From: an uncultured Bacteroides sp.
GTDB taxonomy: Bacteria; Bacteroidota; Bacteroidia; Bacteroidales; Bacteroidaceae
DNA: 25,343 bases
Direction of reading: 5' to 3'
NCBI GenBank assembly: GCA_900766005.1
Contig: CAAFTU010000052.1
Coordinates: forward strand, 1-25,343
Part shown: in pieces, positions 16,536-24,265 of the stretch
Numbering within the stretch: the stretch's first letter is position 1
Layout: every line of letters starts with the position of its first letter
The notes under the pieces: generated by a model
The model's database searches: none
Told to the model about the DNA's origin: nothing
What the model saw: the letters and a program-made list of their open reading frames with translations, nothing else
Program-made: the position numbers and the translations under genes

Positions 16536-17750
16536 TTACTTGTTAAAATGTAAAGTATGTCCCATTCTTTCCTTTTTGGTTCTCAAATAACGCTCGTTGT
16601 ACGGATTAGGCACAGTTTCAATAGGAATATTTTCCACAATTTCCAAACCATACGCCTCCAGGCCAACTCGTTTCACCGGATTGTTGGTCATAAGTCTCAT
16701 CTTATGCACACCCAGCTCGCGAAGAATCTGAGCACCCACACCATAGTCGCGTTCATCCACCAGATGACCCAGACAAAGATTGGCATCCACCGTATCCATA
16801 CCGTCTTCCTGAAGTTTGTAAGCTTTCATCTTCTCCATCAAGCCGATGCCACGACCTTCCTGATTCAGATAAACCACCACTCCCTTGCCTTCTTTCTCAA
16901 TCATCTCCATGGCCTTGTGCAACTGTTCGCCACAGTCACAACGCTGCGAGCCGAGGATATCACCCGTAGCACAAGAAGAATGCACGCGCACCAAAATAGG
17001 TTCGTCTTCCTTCCAGGTTCCCTTAAAGACAGCCATATGCTCCAAGCCGTTGGATTTCTGGCGGAAAGGAATCAATCGGAACTTGCCGCTTGCTGTAGGC
17101 ATGTCCACTTCCACTCCCTTTTCCACAATTGATTCCTGTTTCAAGCGGTAAGCAATCAAATCATGGATAGAAATCAGCTTCAAATCATACTGGTCGGCCA
17201 TAGCACGGAGTTCGGGCAGACGAGCCATCGTACCGTCATCACTCATGATTTCCATCAAGGCACCAGCCGGATACAGACCAGCCAAACGAGCGAGGTCGAT
17301 TGTAGCCTCTGTGTGACCTGCACGACGGAGCACCCCTTTTTCTTGTGCATACAACGGATTGATATGACCCGGACGACCGAAAGTAGCCGGCGTAGAAGCC
17401 GGATCGGCCAATGCCTGAATCGTAGCGGCACGGTCGGAAGCAGAAACACCAGTCGTACATCCTTCCAGCTTATCAATAGTCACCGTAAACGGAGTACCCA
17501 AGACCGAAGTATTGTCTGACACCTGGTGGGGCAGATCCAATTCCTTACAGCGAGACACCGTGATAGGAGCACAAAGCACCCCACGGGCATGCTTCAACAT
17601 AAAGTTAACTTTCTCAGGAGTTATCTTTTCGGCCGCGATAATCAGGTCACCCTCATTTTCGCGATCCTCATCATCCACTACAATGACAAACTTGCCTTCA
17701 CGAAAATCAGCAATTGCCTCTTCGATTCGATCCATTTTTATATTTTCCAT
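16536..17750 (-). CDS. ribBA: Bifunctional DHBP synthase / GTP cyclohydrolase II
   Basis: Catalyses both starting reactions of riboflavin synthesis: ribulose 5-phosphate to 3,4-dihydroxy-2-butanone 4-phosphate (RibB half) and GTP to the pyrimidine precursor (RibA half). 404 residues, normal length. RibB half (1 to about 200): DDEDRENEGD (26-35), GRPGHI (125-130) and RAGHTEATIDLARLAG (143-158). RibA half: zinc ligands Cys260, Cys271 and Cys273 (RVHSSC...QRCDCGEQ), EGRGIG (298-303) and RDYGVGAQIL (334-343). All catalytic features are present, so both activities are likely. The start is five bases after the LptF/G-type gene's stop, so the two are likely cotranscribed. Confidence 0.96.
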   Translation of the reverse strand: MENIKMDRIEEAIADFREGKFVIVVDDEDRENEGDLIIAAEKITPEKVNFMLKHARGVLCAPITVSRCKELDLPHQVSDNTSVLGTPFTVTIDKLEGCTTGVSASDRAATIQALADPASTPATFGRPGHINPLYAQEKGVLRRAGHTEATIDLARLAGLYPAGALMEIMSDDGTMARLPELRAMADQYDLKLISIHDLIAYRLKQESIVEKGVEVDMPTASGKFRLIPFRQKSNGLEHMAVFKGTWKEDEPILVRVHSSCATGDILGSQRCDCGEQLHKAMEMIEKEGKGVVVYLNQEGRGIGLMEKMKAYKLQEDGMDTVDANLCLGHLVDERDYGVGAQILRELGVHKMRLMTNNPVKRVGLEAYGLEIVENIPIETVPNPYNERYLRTKKERMGHTLHFNK

Positions 17751-17755
17751 ACAAT

Positions 17756-19654
17756 CTAATTATTTATTTTCTGTATAATGAATTGAACTTGTTCGTTCGT
17801 TTTAATAATCCGGTCCATATCCTTTGCCAGACGGATGCGGAAAATCCAAATCCGCACATAGAAAAAGAGTCCGACAGGAATAAACAATCCGGCCAGAATA
17901 TTCAGCCAATGAATACGGAACGGACGGGTGTGTGCCGTAACCGGAATCACCGGATAATTATTGAGCACCCCCACCAGCGAAGGCGACTTCGTGTTGGACA
18001 TCTCCTCAATCAACGCCTCCATAGCATCATTGATAGCCACCACATCATCATCCTTCTCATCAGCCATCCACAATTTTAAATAATTGGGCGCCTTCCTCAG
18101 CCGGTTCTGCTCCATATAGGCCCTGCAGCTGGCACTCAGCCGCTCCAAATCACCCGGAATACGGGTATAGTCGGGATCATGAATAATCACCTCCTTCTTG
18201 AAGAGATGACGCACGCTGCGGATACCCACAATCTTCTTGAACCAGTTGATATATGCATCGGCATTCAACACCACCGAATCCTTGTTTGATTTATACGTCA
18301 GGAAAAAACCCAGCGGAGCAAGCACGGCACTGCTGGTCCACATCCCCATCCACACAATCCACTTTCCGTCGCGGGCCATTTTATACCCCGTGTTGTCTAT
18401 AATATAATAGATAATGAATACCAGCACCGAAACAATGACCGGCATACCCAATCCTCCTTTGCGGATAATACCGCCCAACGGAGCACCGATAAAGAAGAAG
18501 AGCAGACAAGAAAGCGAAATCGTGATTTTCTTATGCCATTCCGTACGATGTTTGCGGATACTGTAATCGTTGCGCTCCATCGTATAACTCTTGAAGGTAA
18601 GGTCACTGCTTGTACCCTCGGCGCGGCTCACGGCAGAAGAAATCACCTTTTGCTTTTGCGACAAAGAAGCCATCTGATACAGACTGTCCACATTGTATGC
18701 CAGCAGATCAGCCTTTCTGATTTTTACCGTATCCTCCTTGGACAAGCCATAAGGGGCACGGAAATTGCCGTCGGCCATTTCACGGTAATACTGTCTGCCG
18801 ATGCTGTCACCCACCACCCTCATCGAGTCGATGGAAGTCTGCAGCATCTTCATATCCTTGGCACCCGACGAATTGCTCATGATACTTTCATCAGCCATAT
18901 TGAAGTCGGAGTCAAACTCAATCAGCGTATGCTTTTCCCTGAATGACTCCCTACGATAAGGCACATTTTGCGACTTCATGCTCTGCGCCTTCAGATTCTC
19001 AAACAAATCACCGCTATACAAATGCAGCCAGAGATGCTGCTTGTCGGCTGTCATTTCCAACCGTCCGGAATCAGCATAAATCACACGTGCCTTGTCAAAT
19101 CCCTCTTTCAAGTCATAAATCAGCACATCGTAGAGCATACCCGTCTTCCGGTCTTTCCTCGCCACCTTCAGATTGTAATCCTGAATTTCGGAATAGAACA
19201 CCCCTTCCGGAATATCCAGCTCCGGAGATTTCTGCTTCATGGAAAGAACCAGCGTACCTAACTTGGCAGTTGCAATCGGTCCCACCACATTTTGGAAATA
19301 AAAAGAGACCCCCACCACTCCACAGACAAACACAATCAGCGGACGCATGATTTTGAGCAACGAGATACCCGCTGCCTTCATAGCAAGCAGCTCATACCGT
19401 TCGCCGAAGTTACCGAAAGTGATCAGGGAAGCCAGCAGCACAGCCAATGGCAAGGACACAGGCACCAGTGTCAGAGCTGAATAAAAGAAAAACTGAGCCA
19501 GCACGCTCATCTCCAATCCTTTTCCGACCAACTCATCCACATATCTCCACAAGAACTGCATCATAAAAATGAACAGACAGATGAAGAATGTACCAATAAA
19601 GAGCATTAAAAAGCTCTTTACTATAAATATATCTAATTTCTTTATGCGTAGCAT
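17756..19654 (-). CDS. LptF/LptG-family permease with long C-terminal extension
   Basis: Inner-membrane subunit of the LPS export complex family (YjgP/YjgQ), predicted to pair with LptG and the LptB ATPase to lift LPS from the inner membrane. Transmembrane helices near residues 14-34, 52-75, 94-118 are followed by a long periplasmic region and further helices at about 378-452, with IGAPLGGIIRKGG in the conserved segment. E. coli LptF is roughly 366 residues; here about 180 extra residues follow the core, mostly charged, with another hydrophobic helix near 588-609 (WLNILAGLFIPVGLFFYV). An upstream in-frame ATG (19672) would lie only a few nt from the expected transcription start, so ATG 19654 (MLRIKKLD) is preferred. 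Adjacent to ribBA with five bases between. Confidence 0.85.
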   Translation of the reverse strand: MLRIKKLDIFIVKSFLMLFIGTFFICLFIFMMQFLWRYVDELVGKGLEMSVLAQFFFYSALTLVPVSLPLAVLLASLITFGNFGERYELLAMKAAGISLLKIMRPLIVFVCGVVGVSFYFQNVVGPIATAKLGTLVLSMKQKSPELDIPEGVFYSEIQDYNLKVARKDRKTGMLYDVLIYDLKEGFDKARVIYADSGRLEMTADKQHLWLHLYSGDLFENLKAQSMKSQNVPYRRESFREKHTLIEFDSDFNMADESIMSNSSGAKDMKMLQTSIDSMRVVGDSIGRQYYREMADGNFRAPYGLSKEDTVKIRKADLLAYNVDSLYQMASLSQKQKVISSAVSRAEGTSSDLTFKSYTMERNDYSIRKHRTEWHKKITISLSCLLFFFIGAPLGGIIRKGGLGMPVIVSVLVFIIYYIIDNTGYKMARDGKWIVWMGMWTSSAVLAPLGFFLTYKSNKDSVVLNADAYINWFKKIVGIRSVRHLFKKEVIIHDPDYTRIPGDLERLSASCRAYMEQNRLRKAPNYLKLWMADEKDDDVVAINDAMEALIEEMSNTKSPSLVGVLNNYPVIPVTAHTRPFRIHWLNILAGLFIPVGLFFYVRIWIFRIRLAKDMDRIIKTNEQVQFIIQKINN

Positions 19655-19680
19655 CTTAATAGGTTCGTGCATTAAAGACG

Positions 19681-19688
19681 CAAAATTA
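19681..19688 (-). promoter_or_regulatory. Candidate promoter element for the LptF/G-ribBA unit
   Basis: TAATTTTG on the minus strand fits TAnnTTTG. It implies a transcription start near 19677, which favours the ATG at 19654 over that at 19672. Confidence 0.45.
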
Positions 19689-19712
19689 GCACAAAAAAAG
19701 GAGCATCGAAAA

Positions 19713-19737
19713 TTTTTAGTTGAAAGTTAACTAAAAA
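19713..19737 (-). terminator. Perfect hairpin straddling a stop codon, possible terminator
   Basis: TTTTTAGTT and AACTAAAAA are perfect 9-bp arms around 7 nt, with the START-like gene's TAG stop lying in the arm. A short T-run (TTTT) follows on the minus strand. A/T-rich and only weakly terminator-like. Confidence 0.4.
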
Positions 19738-20117
19738 CCACAAGTTCTTCTTAAATTAGCTATCTGCGATTCCCACAACTCTTTCATATCCTCCACCTCA
19801 TCCGGCACTGCAAAATCCGTCACTTCCAGCACATAAGCATGGGTCAATTCATTATATGTCATCTTCATTTCAAAATAGGAGCGTTCTCCTTCATCATCTT
19901 TCCAGCGGAAGCGGATAAAGGAATAAGCACGAATGGCTATGATCTCCGCCACCCGCTGCTCCGACTTTCCCCAAGAAAATTCCACCGTTTTATCATCAGA
20001 CACCACTTTGTCGGCAAACCATTCCTCCAGTCCGGCAGGTGTACTGATAGCTCCCCAAAGAATATTTTTAGAAGTTGCGCTCAATAAGTATTCCAAATGA
20101 ATCTTTTCCTTTTTCAT
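19731..20117 (-). CDS. START-like / AHSA1-type domain protein
   Basis: 128-residue protein with the helix-grip pattern of START/AHSA1 proteins: EYLLSATSKNILWGAISTPAGLEEWFADKV at the front (split about residues 9-38), SYFEMKMTYNEL in the sheet, and a final amphipathic helix KELWESQIANLRRTC. The Bacteroidota version is commonly annotated 'START-like domain', function unknown, probably binding a small hydrophobic ligand. An ORF extension adds 18 residues upstream, but ATG 20117 (MKKEKIHLEY) fits the domain start and is chosen. It is a single gene with no obvious partner. Confidence 0.8.
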   Translation of the reverse strand: MKKEKIHLEYLLSATSKNILWGAISTPAGLEEWFADKVVSDDKTVEFSWGKSEQRVAEIIAIRAYSFIRFRWKDDEGERSYFEMKMTYNELTHAYVLEVTDFAVPDEVEDMKELWESQIANLRRTCGF

Positions 20118-20248
20118 AGTAATCTTGATTATTTTGTGTGTGCCAAGATAAATACTTTTTTCTGAATACAACCTATAAAAACCTCACTTTATTCAATGAA
20201 TCTGCAACCGGAGAGGTGCTACAAGGCCTTCAAAAGGGGAAAATGCAC

Positions 20249-20272
20249 TTTTTTGAAGATTTTTTCAAAAAA
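20249..20272. repeat. Perfect A/T-rich inverted repeat upstream of the tRNA promoter
   Basis: TTTTTTGAA (20249-20257) and TTCAAAAAA (20264-20272) are perfect 9-bp arms around a 6-nt loop. The role is unknown; it lies just upstream of the tRNA promoter. Confidence 0.5.
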
Positions 20273-20285
20273 AATACCGAAATGT

Positions 20286-20316
20286 TTTGGAGGTAATAAA
20301 AAAACCTCTATCTTTG
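20286..20316 (+). promoter_or_regulatory. Promoter of the tRNA gene
   Basis: TTTG (20286-20289), 19-bp spacer, TATCTTTG (20309-20316): an exact fit to the Bacteroides -33/-7 consensus. The spacer contains the inverted pair GAGGT/ACCTC. The start would be about 40 nt before the mature tRNA. Confidence 0.75.
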
Positions 20317-20361
20317 CACCCGCAATCGAGAAACAAACGATAGCAAACAAAAACAAACAAT

Positions 20362-20435
20362 GGCGGGATAGCTCAGCTGGTTAGAGCGCATGATTCATAA
20401 TCATGAGGTCCCCGGTTCAATCCCGGGTCCCGCTA
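20362..20435 (+). tRNA. tRNA-Met (anticodon CAT)
   Basis: A 74-nt cloverleaf: acceptor GGCGGGA/TCCCGCT (first pair G-U), TA, D-stem GCTC/GAGC, anticodon stem CATGA/TCATG with loop TTCATAA (CAT at 20395-20397), variable AGGTC, T-stem CCCGG/CCGGG with TTCAATC loop, discriminator A. CCA is not encoded. The CAT anticodon could also be tRNA-Ile2 (lysidine-modified), but the acceptor does not resemble the enteric Ile2 and elongator Met is the simpler reading; an initiator tRNA is excluded because the G-C rich anticodon stem is absent. Confidence 0.9.
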
Positions 20436-20451
20436 CTTAAATTAAGATTTT

Positions 20452-20490
20452 AGACTGTTGAGAGGCTTCCACTCTTGGCGGTCTTTTTTG
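20452..20490 (+). terminator. Terminator of the tRNA gene
   Basis: A 12-bp stem with four G-U pairs (from GACTGTTGAGAG to CTCTTGGCGGTC) is followed directly by TTTTTT. It lies 16 nt past the mature tRNA. Confidence 0.8.
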
Positions 20491-20651
20491 CTTTTATACC
20501 CCTCCCTTCCACCACCCCAACACTACCGGCCCCCACACACCGCACATCTTCCGGGAACACTTCAAATACCCAATTCGCTATGTACGCCCATTTATTCAGC
20601 CTGCTGCCACACCTTTCACCCGATTTTTTTCAAACTTTTGCATCTACTTCT

Positions 20652-20681
20652 TTTGTTTTGAACAAATGTTCATTATCTTTG
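20652..20681 (+). promoter_or_regulatory. Promoter and embedded dyad of the DUF134-NifX gene
   Basis: TTTG (20652-20655), 18-bp spacer, TATCTTTG (20674-20681). In the spacer TGAACA/TGTTCA (20659-20664, 20667-20672) is a perfect 6-2-6 dyad, ideally placed for a repressor that blocks RNA polymerase. The start leaves about 20 nt of 5' UTR. Confidence 0.6.
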
Positions 20682-20704
20682 CATCCAATTAACTGAATAT
20701 CATC

Positions 20705-21529
20705 ATGTCACCACGTCCTAAAAATATCCGAAAAGTCAATCACACACCTCCTGCCTCAGGATTCAGACCCATTTATCCCAGAGGGAAAAAGACAGAAGTC
20801 ATCTCTCTTCATTTCGAAGAATACGAAGCCATCCGACTCTGTGACTACGAAATGATGACGCAGCAGGAAGCAGCCGGATCCATGGAAATATCCCGCCCCA
20901 CCTTCAGCCGGATTTACAGCCAGGCCAGACAAAAGATTGCCGAATCACTGGTGCGCGGACTTACACTCACCATCGAAGGTGGCTCAGCCTATACAGCCGA
21001 CAAATGGTTCTATTGTCCCGACTGTGACCTGATATTCAATAACATCCGTCCCGGCATAGAGACACAGGAAATCAGATGCCCCATCTGCAGGAACCCAGAA
21101 ATAGAAACGCATATTGAAAATACAAATAATATAGAAAAAAGAATGATTATGACTAAAATTGCTATTCCAACCAGAGGTAACCAAGTGGACAACCACTTCG
21201 GACATTGCGAATTCTACACCATACTGACTATCGGTCAGGAAAATCAGATTTTGAGCAGTGAAACCATCCCCTCTCCACAAGGTTGCGGCTGTAAATCAAA
21301 CATTGCCGGCCAGTTGGAGGAAATGGGCGTCAGCGTGATGCTGGCAGGCAACATGGGAGCCGGTGCCTTGAATGTGCTGACTTCACACCACATCCAAGTA
21401 ATCAGAGGTTGCTCTGGTCCCATCATGGAGGTAGCTTACGCTTATCTGAAAGGTGAATTGAAAGATTCCGGTGAAGGTTGCCACCACCATGAAGGAGAAG
21501 ACGGTCACGTGTGCCACCACCACGCCTAA
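20705..21529 (+). CDS. DUF134 / zinc-ribbon / NifX-like fusion protein
   Basis: 274-residue predicted DNA-binding metal or Fe-S sensor. Residues about 1-95 are a DUF134 domain (starts MSPRPKNIRKVN; helix-turn-helix MTQQEAAGSMEISRPTF, 51-67). Cys104, 107, 125 and 128 form a zinc ribbon (CPDC, CPIC). Residues about 150-252 resemble the NifX/NifB-type dinitrogenase-cofactor-binding domain (KIAIPTRGNQVDNHFGHCEFY, split around 151-171, with GCGCKS and AGNMGAGAL). The tail is His/Cys-rich (CHHHEGEDGHVCHHH, 259-273). In many genomes DUF134 and NifX proteins are separate; here they are one frame, though ATGs at codons 147 and 149 could start a NifX-only product. No nitrogenase genes are visible. Expression likely depends on the dyad-bearing promoter. 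Function beyond the domains is inference. Confidence 0.82.
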   Translation: MSPRPKNIRKVNHTPPASGFRPIYPRGKKTEVISLHFEEYEAIRLCDYEMMTQQEAAGSMEISRPTFSRIYSQARQKIAESLVRGLTLTIEGGSAYTADKWFYCPDCDLIFNNIRPGIETQEIRCPICRNPEIETHIENTNNIEKRMIMTKIAIPTRGNQVDNHFGHCEFYTILTIGQENQILSSETIPSPQGCGCKSNIAGQLEEMGVSVMLAGNMGAGALNVLTSHHIQVIRGCSGPIMEVAYAYLKGELKDSGEGCHHHEGEDGHVCHHHA

Positions 21530-21542
21530 TCGCACATGCAAC

Positions 21543-21581
21543 AAAAAAAAGAGCGTTCATCTCCCGAACGCTCTTTTTTTT
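21543..21581. terminator. Bidirectional terminator between the DUF134 and lipoprotein genes
   Basis: GAGCGTTC (21551-21558) and GAACGCTC (21566-21573) flanked by eight A and eight T form a perfect symmetrical hairpin, able to stop transcripts from both convergent genes. Confidence 0.9.
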
Positions 21582-21626
21582 GTGATACAACGAAATGAAG
21601 TTGCTACTCTTATGCCTCTTCCTTTC

Positions 21627-21995
21627 TTATTCTTCCTCAAAAGCACCAGTAAAGCCTTCAATCAAGGCAGGCAATGATTTCAGAGCCTCACTCGCCACGT
21701 CTGCAGCCTCCTTCAATCCCTGGTTGGCAGCCAGGCCGTAATATCTGCCAATCGCCTTCAGCGCATCGGCCCTTTCTTCCTGTGTCATCTCTTCCGAGTT
21801 TGATTCCAACTGAGATATCAGCTCTTCGATATCCTTCGTGGTATCGGCCCAGTCTTCTTCAGAATAATTGGCACACTCCTTTTCCACTTCGTCCAGACGA
21901 GAATTCAACTCATCCACACATTCTTTGGGGGAAGAACCGCAAGCACTGAACAATACCATCGCCACCCCCATACATAGTAGTTTGAAATACTTCAT
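21627..21995 (-). CDS. Small acidic lipoprotein
   Basis: 122-residue protein; function unknown. MKYFKLLCMGVAMVLFSAC is a lipoprotein signal (lipobox FSAC, Cys19). The mature part is acidic and helical, rich in Glu/Asp (DELNSRLDEVEKE, SQLESNSEEMTQEE), likely coiled-coil, with an Ala/Leu-rich C-terminal helix and the terminal EEE. Probably anchored in the inner or outer membrane on the periplasmic face. An upstream ATG (22019) adds eight residues, but ATG 21995 gives a normal signal peptide. It is convergent with the DUF134 gene across a shared terminator, and divergent from the YjbQ gene. No family was recognised. Confidence 0.75.
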   Translation of the reverse strand: MKYFKLLCMGVAMVLFSACGSSPKECVDELNSRLDEVEKECANYSEEDWADTTKDIEELISQLESNSEEMTQEERADALKAIGRYYGLAANQGLKEAADVASEALKSLPALIEGFTGAFEEE

Positions 21996-22219
21996 AAAAA
22001 TATAGATTAAAAAAAACATGCTACATCATGGCACCGCCACTGCGAAGATAAGAAATTAATCCATAAAACACAGCTACCGACAACAAGATTGCTATTTTCC
22101 CCACCTGCTGTACACTTAATTGAAAACCTTTTATTAGCTTTACAAACTCATAGCTGGATCAAAAAAGCGAATACATGCAATAAAATCAAAACGAAAACGC
22201 TCAATAAAAAAACAAAAAA

Positions 22220-22633
22220 ATGATACAACAAACCACCTTTCGAATTCCCCGCAAAAGACGCGGATGTCATCTGATTACCCATGAAGTACTGCAGCACCTT
22301 CCCCACCCCCTGCCTCAGGCGGGACTGCTACACCTGTTTGTGCAGCACACTTCCTGCGCTCTTTCCATCAACGAGAATGCCGACCCGGATGTACGAACGG
22401 ACATGGAACAAATCATGAACCGCCTGGTAAAAGAAAACGAACCCTACTATGATCACACCATGGAAGGGGCAGATGACATGCCGGCACATGCCAAATGCTC
22501 GCTTTTCGGAGTCAGTCTGACCATTCCCATCACCAACGGAAAACTGAATCTGGGCACTTGGCAAGGCATCTACCTGTGCGAATTCCGCGACTATGGCGGA
22601 GAGCGTACGCTGGTAGCTACAATTTACGGATAA
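22220..22633 (+). CDS. YjbQ-family protein (UPF0047, secondary thiamine-phosphate synthase)
   Basis: 137-residue compact protein of the widespread UPF0047 family. Diagnostic motifs are all present: HTSCALSINENADPDVR (43-59), MPAHAKCSLFGVSLTIPI (87-104), and LGTWQGIYLCEFRD (111-124). The family is often called 'secondary thiamine-phosphate synthase' because a weak activity was seen for the E. coli protein; the main role is unknown. His43 and His90 are candidate active-site or metal ligands. Free-standing gene behind a plain A/T-rich stretch; no obvious promoter match was seen. It ends at a hairpin shared with the opposite channel gene. Confidence 0.9.
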   Translation: MIQQTTFRIPRKRRGCHLITHEVLQHLPHPLPQAGLLHLFVQHTSCALSINENADPDVRTDMEQIMNRLVKENEPYYDHTMEGADDMPAHAKCSLFGVSLTIPITNGKLNLGTWQGIYLCEFRDYGGERTLVATIYG

Positions 22634-22707
22634 AGCCACAGCCCATAAAAACAGCAAGAGGACGCATCACTTCTTTATGATCTGCATCCTCTTGTTTATC
22701 ATGGCTT
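22633..22707. terminator. Nested bidirectional hairpin between YjbQ and channel genes
   Basis: Inner arms CAAGAGGA (22655-22662) and TCCTCTTG (22687-22694) lie within outer arms AAGCCA (22633-22638) and TGGCTT (22702-22707). T-runs are short; the convergent position supports a terminator role. Confidence 0.6.
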
Positions 22708-22716
22708 CAAGAAGTT

Positions 22717-23472
22717 CTATTCATCTCCGCTTTCACCCTCATCCTTCCGGTTCGTTTTCTTTTGTATGATGCTGATAAACGACGAACTGATAATACCGGT
22801 AGGAATAGCAATCATGGCAATGCCAATCATGCTGATGATACTTCCCAGCAATTTACCCAACATCGTCACAGGATAAATATCCCCGTAACCTACTGTTGCA
22901 AACGTGACCACTGCCCACCACAAACCATCACCGATATTACGGAAAGCATCCGGTTGCGCACCGCGCTCAATATAATACATCAAAATGGCTGAAAAACATA
23001 CCATAATGAAACAAGCCGTATAGGCCGTAGCCAGTTCCTCCTTTACCGAAGACAGCGCCTTACCGATAAACCGGAACGACTTGGAGTGGCGCAACAGCTT
23101 AAAGATAATAAAGATATAGGGCAAAATAATGATATGCACCACCGGTGTATTCCAGTAAATATAGGCCAGCACGCAAGGCAACACAGCCACAAAGTCCACA
23201 AACCCGTAAAACGAAAACACATATTTGAAACGTGCCTTCAGAATCCCCTTGTCGGGATACAGGGCCGGTGCCGAGAAAATGCGGGCTGCATACTCCAGCA
23301 AAAAGACAAACGATGAAACATAAGTCACGCCAAACAAAGGTATTTTATAACGCGCCATTTCATCAAACGAAGAGGCTATGATCGCTACAATGGAAATAAA
23401 GATAAAAAACAGCACAAAGTAGCGCACAAAATTACCTTTGAGAAAGCGCAGTATGAACATATAGAAACTCAT
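22717..23472 (-). CDS. Potassium-channel-like ion transporter
   Basis: 251-residue inner-membrane protein of the voltage-gated-channel superfamily. It has six hydrophobic helices (around 18-33, 48-65, 88-108, 112-126, 150-168, 203-228) and the pore signature TVGYGD (193-198) between the last two, which marks potassium selectivity. The S4-like helix (FIIFKLLRHSKSFRF) has only a few basic residues in an irregular spacing, so voltage gating is doubtful. The 251-residue length is at the short end for 6TM channels, with no cytoplasmic domain other than a short tail. It begins five bases after the upstream porin-like gene and shares its strand, so the two are probably one transcript. Confidence 0.88.
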   Translation of the reverse strand: MSFYMFILRFLKGNFVRYFVLFFIFISIVAIIASSFDEMARYKIPLFGVTYVSSFVFLLEYAARIFSAPALYPDKGILKARFKYVFSFYGFVDFVAVLPCVLAYIYWNTPVVHIIILPYIFIIFKLLRHSKSFRFIGKALSSVKEELATAYTACFIMVCFSAILMYYIERGAQPDAFRNIGDGLWWAVVTFATVGYGDIYPVTMLGKLLGSIISMIGIAMIAIPTGIISSSFISIIQKKTNRKDEGESGDE

Positions 23473-23477
23473 CGCAC

Positions 23478-24155
23478 CTAAAATATGTAAGCCAAAGACA
23501 ACTGCCAGTATTTATTTTTGGATTCAAACACGTTACCGTCAAACAACTGATCGACAGCATCGTGCTTGTTGCCGCTGAAATTATGCTTAGCCGATTGAGT
23601 CAGAGCAATGTTGTAATAACAGCTCAGCATCAAATGTCTGAACAGCTTCACGCCACCACCCAGATTCAGTCCGACTTCAGCCGAACGCCATCCCATCGAC
23701 GGCAGATTCTTATCCACAATATCCACAGCAATATGAGTCAGTTCACGCCCCCAGTTATCCTTGTCAATCAGGAAAGAAAAGGAAGGACCCAGACCCAAAA
23801 ACAAATCAAAATTCTCAGTCAGCCCCATCTCCCATTTCACCTCGATAGGAATATCAATACTCTGAGTCTTTATACTTGCACTGCGGTGATTGGCATTGTT
23901 GGTCAATTTAACCCCTCTCTGTGCATAAAGCAAAGAAAAATCGAGCACAAACCCATAAAAACCAGTCTGATACTGCACCATCGGACCTATTTGAAAGCCA
24001 GTATAATTACGCTCCTTTATCTGACTATCCATGCCGCTCACAGAAGCTTTATTGCCCAGCACACCTCCTTTTACACCGAAATGCAGTCCTTGTGCCACAC
24101 ACTCACTTGAAAACAGTAAGGCCAGTGCCATACACATAATTACCATCTTTTTCAT
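23478..24155 (-). CDS. Porin-family outer-membrane beta-barrel protein
   Basis: 225 residues with a signal peptide MKKMVIMCMALALLFSSECVA (about 1-21). The mature protein alternates hydrophobic and polar residues in strands (FGVKGGVLGNKASVSG, FVLDFSLLYAQRGVKL) and ends in LSLAYIF with a terminal Phe, all features of an 8-strand outer-membrane barrel of the PorT/OmpA-like Bacteroidota type. No specific substrate is known. It is the first gene of a pair with the channel gene, five bases apart. The 24215-24223 side hairpin separates it from the other small barrel gene. Confidence 0.82.
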   Translation of the reverse strand: MKKMVIMCMALALLFSSECVAQGLHFGVKGGVLGNKASVSGMDSQIKERNYTGFQIGPMVQYQTGFYGFVLDFSLLYAQRGVKLTNNANHRSASIKTQSIDIPIEVKWEMGLTENFDLFLGLGPSFSFLIDKDNWGRELTHIAVDIVDKNLPSMGWRSAEVGLNLGGGVKLFRHLMLSCYYNIALTQSAKHNFSGNKHDAVDQLFDGNVFESKNKYWQLSLAYIF

Positions 24156-24196
24156 AAGCCAATAATTTATTTGATTAACTAAAAAACATCACGAAC

Positions 24197-24229
24197 AAAA
24201 AAAGTAGTATGAACCATACTACTTTTTTC
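24197..24229. terminator. Bidirectional terminator between the two outer-membrane genes
   Basis: AGTAGTATG (24203-24211) and CATACTACT (24215-24223), perfect 9-bp arms with a 3-nt loop and flanking A7/T6. On the minus strand it follows the 24266-24781 gene. Confidence 0.85.
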
Positions 24230-24265
24230 CGTCCATAGACGCAGGCATACGCCCGTTTTTATTTA

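Noticed and set aside
20196..20384. 62-codon ORF upstream of and into the tRNA
   Set aside because: It overlaps the tRNA and its promoter, and the translation is A/T-driven lysine and phenylalanine.
20458..20696. Overlapping short ORFs between the tRNA and DUF134 gene
   Set aside because: Proline/leucine-rich noise from a C/T-rich stretch, overlapping a terminator and a promoter.
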